Assembly (NCBI GenBank): GCA_949300025.1
Contig: CASGCS010000012.1
Coordinates: 27,427 to 91,426, forward strand
Length of the DNA: 64,000 bases
Reading direction: 5' to 3'
Source of the DNA: an uncultured bacterium
GTDB lineage: Bacteria > Bacteroidota > Bacteroidia > Bacteroidales > UBA932
The stretch's first letter is position 1; the number at the start of each line of letters is the position of its first letter. Position numbers and translations under genes: made by a program. The notes below the pieces were generated by a model. It saw only the letters and a program-made list of their open reading frames with translations. It was not told the origin of the DNA and ran no database searches. Shown here piece by piece: positions 8,960-16,967 of this stretch.

Positions 8960-9557
8960 GTTTGAGAAAATCCTTTAGTTTCCTTACCGCCTTGCCTCTG
9001 TGCGAGATTGCGTTTTTTGTCTCGGGAGAGACTTCTGCGAGCGTTTTCTCTCCCTCTGTTTCGTCCGGAACAAATACAGGGTCGTATCCGAATCCTTCGC
9101 TGCCGCTCTTTTTGCAGGCTATATATCCGTTCAAAATCCCTTCGAACGTATAAAGTCTGCCGCTGCCGTCTCTATATGCGATTACAGTGCGGAAACGGGC
9201 TCTCCGTCCGGCAGGGACCATGTGCTCAGGTCCGAGATTCCGCAGTTCGGAAAGCAGTTTTTCCATATTGGCTTCGCTCCGTTTGTCTTCTCCTGCATAC
9301 CTTGCAGTATGCACGCCAGGCGCACCGTCGAGGGCCTCTACCTCCAGCCCGGTATCATCTGCAAAGCATGGCTTTTTGCACCGTTCCCACAGGTATGTGC
9401 ACTTTTCAACTGCGTTCTCTTCAAGGGTGGTTCCGGTTTCGGGTATTTCCTCGGCAATCCCCAGCTCCTTTGGCATAATTACTGCAAAAGAATCTCCCAG
9501 GATACTTTGCGCCTCTGCGGCTTTATGGGCATTGCCCGTAGCAAAAACAATTTCCAT
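8949..9557 (-). CDS. rdgB: Non-canonical purine NTP pyrophosphatase (RdgB/HAM1)
   Basis: A 202-residue HAM1-family enzyme that hydrolyses dITP, ITP and XTP to monophosphates, cleansing the nucleotide pool. The motifs are complete: substrate-binding FATGNAHKAAEA at residues 4-15, catalytic FADDTGLEVEALDGAPGVHTA at about 66-86, EGFGYDPVFVP near 155-165, and the closing KNAISHRGKAVRKL. The ATG at 9557 is about 14 bases downstream of the predicted transcription start. It is the first gene of a four-gene minus-strand operon. Confidence 0.96.
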   Translation of the reverse strand: MEIVFATGNAHKAAEAQSILGDSFAVIMPKELGIAEEIPETGTTLEENAVEKCTYLWERCKKPCFADDTGLEVEALDGAPGVHTARYAGEDKRSEANMEKLLSELRNLGPEHMVPAGRRARFRTVIAYRDGSGRLYTFEGILNGYIACKKSGSEGFGYDPVFVPDETEGEKTLAEVSPETKNAISHRGKAVRKLKDFLKHDR

Positions 9558-9570
9558 TTTCTACATTAAA

Positions 9571-9602
9571 GTTGCACCAAAGGTAGTAAAAGTTTATTTT
9601 TG
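9571..9602. promoter_or_regulatory. Overlapping divergent promoters of rdgB and the S41 protease gene
   Basis: On the plus strand TTG (9572-9574), a 20-base spacer and TATTTTTG (9595-9602) give a textbook Bacteroidota promoter for the protease gene. On the minus strand TACCTTTG (9578-9585) lies inside that spacer and would serve rdgB. The two polymerases would compete for one stretch of DNA. Confidence 0.7.
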
Positions 9603-9633
9603 TTATGAGAAGATTTTTTTAAGCGGAGTCAGT

Positions 9634-11265
9634 ATGAGAAAAATTTCGATTGCGGCCTTTGCCGCTGCAGCACTTTTAGGTTCGCTTTTTTCGCCGGTTT
9701 CCCTTGCGGCTCAATCGGCGGATTTCAACATGGCCAGAAGTCTGGAGATTCAGAACAATATACTCAAGGAACTCGTAAACGGATTTGTAGATTCGGTAAG
9801 CGTTGAAAAACTGGTAAATACCGGTATAAATGCAATGCTGGGTTCGCTCGACCCCTATACAGAATATATACCAGAGGAAGATGAGCAGAACATAGAACTT
9901 CTTACAACCGCCACATACGGCGGTATAGGGGCGATAATCAAGAAACTCGACACCACAGGTGTTATAATTTCGCAGCCGTATATAGGTTCTCCGGCGGTAA
10001 AATACGGTCTTGAACCGGGAGATGTCATTCTTGAAATCGACGGCGAGGATGTCATGCCCCTGGATGCCGGGGAGTGCAGTTCAAGGATGAAGGGCGAACC
10101 GGGAACCAGTGTAAGTTTCCTTGTAAGGAAGGGCAGAAGCGGCAAGACACAGCAACTGGAGGTAGTGCGTGAACGGATACATATACCGGATGTCTCGTAT
10201 AGCGGCATTCTGAAAGATACAATCGGGTATATAAAGATAGACGGCTTTACCGTAAACGGGTCTGAAGATGTAAGAAAGGCGGTAGTCTCGTTGAAGGAGA
10301 AAGGGGCAAAGAGGCTGATTCTGGATTTGAGGGGCAACGGAGGCGGGCTGCTCGACGAAGCCGTAGAGATTGTCTCGCTTTTTGTCCCAAAGGGGACGCT
10401 CATAGTCACTCAAAAAGGGCGTATCAACGTAGGGGCGGATATGGAGTACAGGACAAAGAGCGAACCGGTAGATACTCTCATACCGTTGATGGTGCTTGTA
10501 AATTCGGGCAGCGCATCTTCGTCTGAAATAGTGACCGGTGCGGTGCAGGATCTTGACAGGGGCCTGGTCGCAGGTACACGCACATACGGAAAAGGGCTTG
10601 TGCAGGCGATACGGCCGGTAGGTTACAACGGTACAATGAAAATGACAATTGCAAAGTATTATACCCCGAGCGGCAGATGTGTGCAGGCAATAGACTATTC
10701 ACACAGAAATTCCGACGGCAGTGTGGGGTATGTGCCCGATTCGCTTAAAAAGGCATTCAAGACAAGGTTGGGCCGTACAGTTTACGACGGTGGCGGCATA
10801 ACTCCAGATTCTGTAATAACTTCCACACCATACAGTAGGATTGCAGTCTCGCTGGTAATGAATGACATTATAAACGATTATGCAATAAAGTTCTACACAG
10901 AACATGCGTCTATACCTCCTGTCAGGGATTTTTCCCTTACAGATGAGCAATACGGAGATTTCGTAAAATATGCAGTATCTAGAGATTTCGACAGCCGCAG
11001 CGGAGCGCAGGTTCTTATGGAGGATTTGCTCAAATCGGCAAAACAGGAGGAACTGGACGAATATATCAAGGCCGAGGCAGAGGCTCTGAAAAGCAAACTT
11101 TCCATTTCAAAGGAGCAGATGCTTCTTCTGAAAAAGGATGAGATACAGCCCCTTGTAGAGGAAGAGATAGCCAACAAGTATTACTTTACACCGGGCAGGG
11201 TAGAGGCCATAATAAAAAGCGACAGCCAGTTGCAGAAGGCTGTCGCGCTTTTTGCAGGGGAATAA
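9634..11265 (+). CDS. S41 family C-terminal processing protease
   Basis: A 543-residue exported protease of the CtpA/Prc family, which degrades or trims periplasmic proteins. A signal peptide covers residues 1-26 (ending FSPVSLAAQ). A PDZ domain lies at about 85-165 (GSPAVKYGLEPGDVILEIDG), followed by the S41 core: YIKIDGFTV, LILDLRGNGGGLLDEA, the serine region NSGSASSSEIVTG (serine near 295) and GTRTYGKGLVQ with the lysine near 320. Open frame extends far upstream through rdgB antisense, but the ATG at 9634 follows the promoter and begins the signal peptide. The C-terminal 120 residues are helical and charged. Confidence 0.92.
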   Translation: MRKISIAAFAAAALLGSLFSPVSLAAQSADFNMARSLEIQNNILKELVNGFVDSVSVEKLVNTGINAMLGSLDPYTEYIPEEDEQNIELLTTATYGGIGAIIKKLDTTGVIISQPYIGSPAVKYGLEPGDVILEIDGEDVMPLDAGECSSRMKGEPGTSVSFLVRKGRSGKTQQLEVVRERIHIPDVSYSGILKDTIGYIKIDGFTVNGSEDVRKAVVSLKEKGAKRLILDLRGNGGGLLDEAVEIVSLFVPKGTLIVTQKGRINVGADMEYRTKSEPVDTLIPLMVLVNSGSASSSEIVTGAVQDLDRGLVAGTRTYGKGLVQAIRPVGYNGTMKMTIAKYYTPSGRCVQAIDYSHRNSDGSVGYVPDSLKKAFKTRLGRTVYDGGGITPDSVITSTPYSRIAVSLVMNDIINDYAIKFYTEHASIPPVRDFSLTDEQYGDFVKYAVSRDFDSRSGAQVLMEDLLKSAKQEELDEYIKAEAEALKSKLSISKEQMLLLKKDEIQPLVEEEIANKYYFTPGRVEAIIKSDSQLQKAVALFAGE

Positions 11266-11292
11266 CCTGCCGGAATCGTATCTTTTTCAGGA

Positions 11293-11868
11293 TTAGAAGC
11301 TGAACCCTACAAAGATACCAAGCATATCTCTGTCAGATGTCTCACGATAATAACCGGCGGAGAGGTTGATTGTATTTTTACGCTCAGGACCGACCTTGAA
11401 TCCCACACCAATTTTGGGAACTGCAATAAAAGTGTTTTCTTTATCGCACATGCCGCCGTCTGTGGAGAGATAAAGCCTTACACCAAAATCTACCTCGGCA
11501 AAGAGAGAGGTAACGTTTGTAAGTTTAAATGAATATTTTGGCGCAAGGAAAATGGGAATCATGAAGGCGTTGTAAGTTCCCTCTTCGCGTACTTTAGCCA
11601 TGTGTTCAAATCCGGTTCCGCCTCCTAAAAACAGGGCGTCATTAAAAAGATAACCGAACTTTCCGGTTACAGAAGTTATCTGGTATCGCCTGCAGCCATA
11701 ATAGAGCCATCCACCGTCGGGAACCTCCTCCCTGTCTATGCTGAATAACGTACCGGCCTCTATTTCTGCCTGGAACCTGCCTTTTTTTGTCTGAGCCCGG
11801 GTGTCTGTTGCAAATGCAACAGCCCAAAGCAGAAATAAAAGTGTCAATTTCTGTGTAATATGTTTCAT
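11293..11868 (-). CDS. Predicted outer-membrane beta-barrel protein, copy A
   Basis: A 191-residue exported protein with a signal peptide (residues 1-25, ending ATDTRAQ) and alternating strands ending in a terminal aromatic residue (GIFVGFSF), as in small outer-membrane beta-barrels. No family name is recognised. It is a paralogue of the protein at 12440-12964: the first 33 residues are almost identical and the remainder diverges but keeps the pattern GKFGYL.ND.LFLGGG. It follows lipoprotein copy A by 16 bases and is the last gene of a four-gene minus-strand set made of two duplicated pairs. Confidence 0.75.
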   Translation of the reverse strand: MKHITQKLTLLFLLWAVAFATDTRAQTKKGRFQAEIEAGTLFSIDREEVPDGGWLYYGCRRYQITSVTGKFGYLFNDALFLGGGTGFEHMAKVREEGTYNAFMIPIFLAPKYSFKLTNVTSLFAEVDFGVRLYLSTDGGMCDKENTFIAVPKIGVGFKVGPERKNTINLSAGYYRETSDRDMLGIFVGFSF

Positions 11869-12085
11869 AATGTCTGTGTTAATGTTACATGTTCAGTACA
11901 ATTGTAAAATGCGGGCCATCTTCGAACGGCTTGAAATCGCTCACTGCTCTTCCATTTACCCAGAACCGGCAGTTTGCATACAGGTCCCCATCATCCGGGT
12001 CATAAGGAACAGACTTCTGGTCGAATGTTATCACGTCCTTGCTCCCGTTTCCCCAGTCAATTGTAAAAGAGGTCTGCTCATAATC
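11765..12085 (-). repeat. Long direct repeat, unit A
   Basis: This 321-base tract matches 12861-13181 at a constant offset of 1096 bases, with about ten mismatches by eye and no gaps. It spans the 3' half of the lipoprotein gene, the 16-base spacer and the signal-peptide end of the beta-barrel gene. Flanking gene parts are far less alike. Confidence 0.9.
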
Positions 12086-12427
12086 TGTACCTTGATTAAA
12101 ATATCCAATCTTCAAAGTATTGTTGACAGTGTTTGTCATCAGTCCGTTGAAGGGGTGGTAACTGGCTTTGGTAGGCTCTTCCTCTATGGGGTAGAATTCA
12201 ATATCGTTGTCGATGCGCGGATATACAGTGTTGTTATACTCCATTGTTATATCCCGGTTGAGGATATTCTCGGAAAAAGCCGGGTCCAGCAGATTATTAC
12301 CATCCTGGTCTGTAACATAGAATTCAATATATGAACGGGGATAATCTGTAAGCCACAAATACTCTTTTTTACAGGAATTAAACCCTAAAAAGAGAAATAT
12401 TAAACTTAGTGTGATAATTTTTCTCAT
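11885..12427 (-). CDS. Predicted lipoprotein, copy A
   Basis: A 180-residue lipoprotein with a signal peptide ending in the lipobox LGFNSC (Cys19) followed by two lysines. The function is unrecognised. The C-terminal half is nearly identical to copy B (12981-13520): it shares SFTIDWGNGSKDVITF, then VPYDPDDGDLYANCRFWVNG and the end FEDGPHFTIVLNM. The N-terminal half shows only about half identity, for example SYIEFYVTDQDGNNL. It lies 12 bases beyond the stop of beta-barrel copy B, in the same direction, so all four genes can share a transcript. Confidence 0.75.
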   Translation of the reverse strand: MRKIITLSLIFLFLGFNSCKKEYLWLTDYPRSYIEFYVTDQDGNNLLDPAFSENILNRDITMEYNNTVYPRIDNDIEFYPIEEEPTKASYHPFNGLMTNTVNNTLKIGYFNQGTDYEQTSFTIDWGNGSKDVITFDQKSVPYDPDDGDLYANCRFWVNGRAVSDFKPFEDGPHFTIVLNM

Positions 12428-12439
12428 GCTTATATATGG

Positions 12440-12964
12440 TTAAAAACTGAAACCTGCGAAAATTCCGAACATATCGAATGTGTCGTAATGATTGTATCCT
12501 GCATATAAGTTGACGGAGTGTTTACAAGCCTTACCTACTTTAACTCCAAAACCTAATTTTGGAGTTACGAAGAAATCATCGCCGTCTGCTTTTCCCGTTT
12601 CGGTATAGATACGCACTCCTGCATCAATTTCTGCAAGAAGGGCTACCCTGTTTGAAATGTTGAACGAATATTTCGGGCTTATGAAAACCGGTATTCTGAA
12701 CGCCTCAAAATCTCCCCCAAGAAACCCGTATTCGATATACTCCATGCCTATTCCCCCTCCAAGGAAAAGGACATCATTAAGCAAATATCCAAATTTGCCC
12801 GAAATGGAATATGCTCCAGGTTCTCCTTCTTTTCCACTATAGAGCCATCCTGCCTCCACCTCTGCCTGGAACCTGCCTTTTTTTGTCTGAGCCCGGGTGT
12901 CTGTTGTAAATGCAACAGCCCAAAGCAGAAACAAAAATGTCAATTTCTGTGCAATATGTTTCAT
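12440..12964 (-). CDS. Predicted outer-membrane beta-barrel protein, copy B
   Basis: A 174-residue paralogue of the copy A beta-barrel protein. The signal peptide covers residues 1-25 and the mature part alternates beta strands, with GKFGYLLNDVLFLGGGIGMEY, split by a turn, near the middle and the terminal GIFAGFSF. It is 17 residues shorter than copy A, mainly in the first surface loop after residue 35, where copy A has an extra Tyr/Arg-rich stretch. Loop variation of this type is expected for surface-exposed proteins. It is partnered with lipoprotein copy B 16 bases upstream. Confidence 0.75.
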   Translation of the reverse strand: MKHIAQKLTFLFLLWAVAFTTDTRAQTKKGRFQAEVEAGWLYSGKEGEPGAYSISGKFGYLLNDVLFLGGGIGMEYIEYGFLGGDFEAFRIPVFISPKYSFNISNRVALLAEIDAGVRIYTETGKADGDDFFVTPKLGFGVKVGKACKHSVNLYAGYNHYDTFDMFGIFAGFSF

Positions 12965-13181
12965 AATGTCTGTATTAATGTTACATGTTCAGTACAATTG
13001 TAAAATGCGGGCCATCTTCGAACGGCTTGAAATCGCTCACTGCTTTTCCATTTACCCAGAACCGGCAGTTTGCATACAGGTCTCCATCATCCGGATCATA
13101 AGGAACAGACTTCTGGTCGAATGTTATCACGTCCTTGCTCCCGTTTCCCCAGTCAATTGTAAAAGAGGCCTGTTCATAATC
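12861..13181 (-). repeat. Long direct repeat, unit B
   Basis: Partner of the tract at 11765-12085. High identity stops sharply inside both coding sequences, which suits recent gene conversion or unequal crossing-over between two older tandem copies. Confidence 0.9.
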
Positions 13182-13520
13182 ATGAGCCTGGCTCATATAA
13201 CCTATTACCAAGGTTTTGTTTTCGTGATTTGTCATCAGCCCCCTGAAGTTAAAGGCCAAGGCCTTAGTCTCAGTTGGCAGCTCTTGTTCTAAGTTATTAT
13301 CTATACGCATATATTTCTTTCCGCCATGTTCCATTACGATGTTGCAGCCAAGGATGTTGCCTTCGAAATCTCCGTCAATTAAATTGTTGCCATTCTGGTC
13401 TGTAACGTAAAATTCAATATATGAGCAAGGATAGTCTACGTAGCGGACTTCGTCTTTTTTGTTGCAAGAGACAATAAGAAGCAAGAACAACGGGTACAGT
13501 AGAAATAAATTTTTTTTCAT
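12981..13520 (-). CDS. Predicted lipoprotein, copy B
   Basis: A 179-residue lipoprotein with lipobox LLIVSC (Cys19) and the lysine-rich start KKDE. It is the first gene of the duplicated set. The N-terminal half differs from copy A (different residues in the region from LIDGDFEGNILGCNIVMEHG to LPTETKALAFNF), while the C-terminal half is almost identical. No conserved domain is recognised; the pairing with a beta-barrel protein suggests a cell-surface complex, which is inference. The 270 bases upstream hold no other gene on this strand and no clear TAnnTTTG element close to the start. Confidence 0.72.
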   Translation of the reverse strand: MKKNLFLLYPLFLLLIVSCNKKDEVRYVDYPCSYIEFYVTDQNGNNLIDGDFEGNILGCNIVMEHGGKKYMRIDNNLEQELPTETKALAFNFRGLMTNHENKTLVIGYMSQAHDYEQASFTIDWGNGSKDVITFDQKSVPYDPDDGDLYANCRFWVNGKAVSDFKPFEDGPHFTIVLNM

Positions 13521-13791
13521 AAACAGATCTTTTGATGATTGGACAAAAATGGAATATTATCTCAATGGATAACCGATATCTACCGGCAGATGGAATGTGC
13601 AGCCCTAAAGCCTGCATATCTCATTGCCTCGTGGGGCCTGTTGCCTACAGCAACGAATGGCAGCAGTGTATTGCAATATGGCATGTACACCCTGCATAGA
13701 AGATTTAGGATTTGTCGAAAACTGAGGTAAATATACAAAATTTTCTCCGATTTTGCTACTTTTGCGCGTTTTTTCCGGCTATGACAGAACT
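13521..13791. other. Intergenic gap between lipoprotein copy B and the MATE gene
   Basis: About 270 bases between divergent genes. A short plus-strand frame at 13539-13730 has no recognisable protein features. The only regulatory element seen is the -7 motif of the MATE gene at 13757-13764. No tRNA-like fold or repeat was noticed. Confidence 0.5.
13757..13764 (+). promoter_or_regulatory. -7 promoter element of the MATE gene
   Basis: TACTTTTG fits TAnnTTTG and is followed by GC, as at several promoters in this window. It rules out the TTG at 13753 as the start codon and favours the ATG at 13792. No convincing -33 element stands at the right distance. Confidence 0.6.
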
Positions 13792-15150
13792 ATGACGGCA
13801 ATTCAGATGACAGAGGGAAAGATTCTCCCGCAGATACTTAAATTCACCTTCCCCTTGATGCTGGGGAATATCCTGCAGCAGACCTATTCGCTCATAGATG
13901 CAGCGATTGTGGGTAAAATGTTAGGCGTGAATGCACTTGCGGCAGTGGGTGCAAGCGTATCGATAGTATTTCTGATACTTGGTTTCTGTCAGGGGTGCTG
14001 TTGCGGTTTCGCGATTCCGGTGGCACAGAAACTGGGAGCACGCGACATTCCGGCTGTAAGGCGTACCATTTGGGCGGGATTGAGAATCTCATTATATCTC
14101 TCGATTGTAATATGTATTGTTACAAGTCTGCTCTGCGATGAAATTCTTGCAATGATGAAGACGCCGCAGCAGATTTTCGATGATGCATACATTTATCTGC
14201 TAATAACGTTCATAAGTATACCGTTTACCTTTTTCTACAACCTTTTCTCTTATCTGTTGCGGGCTTTGGGCGACAGCCGTACTCCGTTCTACTTTCTGCT
14301 TCTGGCAACGGTGATAAACATTGTGCTCGATATTTTTTTCATAGGTGCGCTTGGTACGGGTGTAGGAGGTGCAGCGGTGGCAACACTCATAGCGCAGGCC
14401 GTTTCTGCATTTTTCTGTTATGCTTACATGAAAAAACACTATTCAGAGGCCAACCCTCTTCCCGAGGAGAAGCGTTTCAGCTGGCATCTGACGGGAACGC
14501 TGCTTTGGGTAGGCATTCCGATAGGGCTTCAGTTTTCAATTACAGCAATAGGAAGCATTGTTCTGCAGACAGCCAATAATGTACTTGGCCCGATTTATGT
14601 GGCGGCGTACGCGGCTGCAGCGCGAATAAAAATGTTTTTCTTTTCGCCTCTGGAAAGTCTTGGAATGGCTTTGGCTACTTTTGCCGGGCAGAATTACGGT
14701 GCAGTACGTAAAGAGAGGATATCGGCGGGGACCAGGATTTCAACGGCTCTTGTAATGGTCTATTCCGTAGTGGCATTTGTAATAATCTATTTTGGAGCGG
14801 CACCGGTTGCAAGGCTTTTTGTGTCGGCCGATGAGGTGGAGGTAATTGCCTGCACGGCAAAATTCCTGGTCATAACAACGGCCTTTTTCCCGCTTCTCGG
14901 TCTGCTTTGCGTATTGCGCTATTCAATCCAGGGTTGCGGTTTTACGGCCCTTGCAATGTTGGCCGGCGTATTTGAAATGGTGGCAAGAACGGTTGTCGGA
15001 ATTTTTGGAGTTCCCGAGTGGGGTTATACTGCTGTCTGCTTTGGAGATCCCATGGCCTGGATTGCGGCAAACATATTTCTTATACCGGCCTACATGTATG
15101 TCTGCTCCCGCCTTGCGAAACTCAAGGGGCCGGTACTGCACGCCGAATGA
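13792..15150 (+). CDS. MATE family efflux transporter
   Basis: A 452-residue, 12-segment membrane protein of the MATE family, which exports drugs or metabolites using sodium or proton gradients. The start MTEGKILPQILKFTFPLMLGN is typical: an amphipathic helix leading into the first membrane segment with PLMLGNILQQTYSLIDAAIVG. The mid-protein repeat boundary (GIPIGLQFSITAIGSIVLQTA) also fits the family. The start at 13792 is chosen because the longer frame begins at a TTG overlapping the promoter. An ATG at 13807 is an alternative. It is monocistronic and convergent with the next gene. The substrate is not predictable. Confidence 0.92.
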   Translation: MTAIQMTEGKILPQILKFTFPLMLGNILQQTYSLIDAAIVGKMLGVNALAAVGASVSIVFLILGFCQGCCCGFAIPVAQKLGARDIPAVRRTIWAGLRISLYLSIVICIVTSLLCDEILAMMKTPQQIFDDAYIYLLITFISIPFTFFYNLFSYLLRALGDSRTPFYFLLLATVINIVLDIFFIGALGTGVGGAAVATLIAQAVSAFFCYAYMKKHYSEANPLPEEKRFSWHLTGTLLWVGIPIGLQFSITAIGSIVLQTANNVLGPIYVAAYAAAARIKMFFFSPLESLGMALATFAGQNYGAVRKERISAGTRISTALVMVYSVVAFVIIYFGAAPVARLFVSADEVEVIACTAKFLVITTAFFPLLGLLCVLRYSIQGCGFTALAMLAGVFEMVARTVVGIFGVPEWGYTAVCFGDPMAWIAANIFLIPAYMYVCSRLAKLKGPVLHAE

Positions 15151-15151
15151 A

Positions 15152-15186
15152 AAGAAAAAACCGGCGGCTTCATTGAAACCACCGGT
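15152..15186 (-). terminator. Intrinsic terminator of the TPR lipoprotein gene
   Basis: Read on the minus strand, an imperfect hairpin (ACCGGTGGTTTC paired with GAAGCCGCCGGT) is followed by TTTTTTCTTTT. A smaller hairpin (AACCC...GGGTT, 15190-15209) precedes it. It ends the lipoprotein gene at 15215. Confidence 0.8.
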
Positions 15187-15214
15187 CTGAAAACCCATGT
15201 AGCGGGTTGAATTT

Positions 15215-16870
15215 CTAGAGTTTTGCAAACTCTATATCTGTAGCTGCACGTTTGGCAAGCTGCTCGCTCTTCTTTGCTGTCTCCAGCTCCTTGTTTGCAG
15301 TAGCCGCATCGCCCTTACGTGCTGCGATAATTGCGCGCATGTATGCCTGGCAAGGGCAGTCGCCTGTAAGTATAGACTGAGCCTTGGCCTCGTTCTTTAC
15401 AAGAATGTTTGCAAGTGCCTCGTTTACGGTGTTGGAACCGTTGAGAGCCTCTACTGCAGCCTGATATTTACCGTTGAGAATATCAAGGGCAGCCTGGTTG
15501 AGTTTAGCCTCTGCAACGTCGGATTTCTGCAACATCTCTGCAGCAGCCTCGAAATCTTTCTCCTGCATTGCTACGACAGCCATGTTGTTGTAGTAGCTTG
15601 CAGTCTTCTCGCTCATCTTGTTGAGGGCAGCCTTTGCATCTGCAGTCTTGCCTTCAGAGAGTTTTACAGCGGCCATGTTGTTGTATGCACGGTTGCTGTT
15701 GAACTTGGAAGCGGCCTTTTCATAAAGGGTTGTCTTTACATCGTTTGATTCTACCAGGGTTGCTGTGTAAAGGAGAGCCTCTTCATTGAGAACGTCTATG
15801 TCGTTGTTGATGAGCTGGAGCAACTCCTCGTCTGTATAGTTCTTGTACTCAACATTTGCAATGAATCTTGCCCTGCGGAGTTCAGGGAGGATTTCGTCTG
15901 CCAGAACCTCGTAAACGCTTGACATGTTCTTTATCTCTTTCTCGCGTACTGCAGGGTCTGAGTACATTGAAAGAACGCGGAGGATAAGCTCCTTGTCTTC
16001 GATGTTAGAGCCTGATACCAACTCCTGGAAGCCTTCCCAGTCCTGACCGATAGATTTTACATTTACAGGTGCATCTACCTTTGCCTCTTTGTTGATTGTC
16101 CTGTTGAAAGCCTTTTCAGCAGATTTTCCACGGTTGTCTGAAAGTTTGGTGTTCAGTTTCTCGCCTCCGTCGGGAGATGCATAAGCTATGATGTCATTTG
16201 ATTTAAGAGTTCTGCGCTCGTCAGCCTTGACATCTTTGAGATACTGCTCGAAAGCTTTGATTTCATCTGTCTTGAGCTGATTTCTTCTTACATCGTAGCT
16301 GTTGATAAGATAAAGAATCTGAGCCTCTTTTGTCTCAGGGATAATTTTCTGGTATTTATCGGCCTCGAATGAAGGTGTACCCATGGTGTTTACCAGCATG
16401 TATGTGGTGTTTGTACCGTCTGCAATCTTGAATGCCTCGGGAACTTCTGCCTTCTTTGTCCTGGCTTTGTTGTAAACGGTAGCCCTCAATTCGAGAGTAG
16501 CCTTTTCAACGCCTTCTGTATAATCGAATACAACGGGAGTTGAAATTGTAGCACCCTGCTCGTATGATACTACGCGGTTGTTGTCAAGAATGCTTTCACC
16601 TTGCAGTGTAAGAACCTCTCCCTTGATTTCACCGCCGTCATAAACCAATACCGGAGTAATTTCGAGAATTGCCTTCTTTGCAAAATACTTCTCGGGGAAT
16701 GTTACGGTGTAAGTAGCGTTAATCTTGCCTGCAACAGCCTCAAGAACCTGCGGCTCGCACTCGGTTGTTACCAGGCTGGCCATCTTTGCCATCTTTTTAG
16801 GGTTGCTACATGCAGCTATAGCCAAACCTAAAAATGCAAGGCCCAATAATTTTAATGAATTCCTTTTCAT
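15215..16870 (-). CDS. Lipoprotein with OmpA-like motif and TPR-like repeats
   Basis: A 551-residue lipoprotein with signal peptide and lipobox (AIAACS, Cys21). A beta-rich N-terminal region is followed at about residues 225-260 by NDIIAYASPDGGEKLN and the continuing LSDNRGKSAEKAF, which resembles the OmpA C-terminal peptidoglycan-binding motif. The second half is alanine-rich and helical with TPR-like units (SYYNNMAVVAMQEKDFEAAAEML, shown in part; AKLNQAALDILNGKYQAAVEAL). It is probably an abundant envelope lipoprotein that links the outer membrane to the cell wall; the role is inference. It has its own promoter and terminator, so it is monocistronic. Confidence 0.72.
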   Translation of the reverse strand: MKRNSLKLLGLAFLGLAIAACSNPKKMAKMASLVTTECEPQVLEAVAGKINATYTVTFPEKYFAKKAILEITPVLVYDGGEIKGEVLTLQGESILDNNRVVSYEQGATISTPVVFDYTEGVEKATLELRATVYNKARTKKAEVPEAFKIADGTNTTYMLVNTMGTPSFEADKYQKIIPETKEAQILYLINSYDVRRNQLKTDEIKAFEQYLKDVKADERRTLKSNDIIAYASPDGGEKLNTKLSDNRGKSAEKAFNRTINKEAKVDAPVNVKSIGQDWEGFQELVSGSNIEDKELILRVLSMYSDPAVREKEIKNMSSVYEVLADEILPELRRARFIANVEYKNYTDEELLQLINNDIDVLNEEALLYTATLVESNDVKTTLYEKAASKFNSNRAYNNMAAVKLSEGKTADAKAALNKMSEKTASYYNNMAVVAMQEKDFEAAAEMLQKSDVAEAKLNQAALDILNGKYQAAVEALNGSNTVNEALANILVKNEAKAQSILTGDCPCQAYMRAIIAARKGDAATANKELETAKKSEQLAKRAATDIEFAKL

Positions 16871-16939
16871 TTTTAAATTGTTTTAAAGGTTTATAATTGT
16901 TCAAATGCTATTTTCGACTATACATAGTATATCAATATG

Positions 16940-16947
16940 CAAATATA
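16940..16947 (-). promoter_or_regulatory. -7 promoter element of the TPR lipoprotein gene
   Basis: TATATTTG on the minus strand fits TAnnTTTG, followed by CA as at other promoters here. It would give a leader of roughly 65 bases before the ATG at 16870. Confidence 0.55.
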
Positions 16948-16967
16948 GTAAAAAAGTGTAAAAAGCA

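Noticed and set aside
9187..9633. In-frame upstream extension of the S41 protease gene
   Set aside because: It runs antisense to rdgB, has no protein homology, crosses the promoter at 9572-9602, and the ATG at 9634 begins a clear signal peptide.
9855..10409. Minus-strand frame of 184 codons inside the S41 protease gene
   Set aside because: Low-complexity Ser/Pro/Ile translation opposite a well-defined protease domain; no independent start signals.
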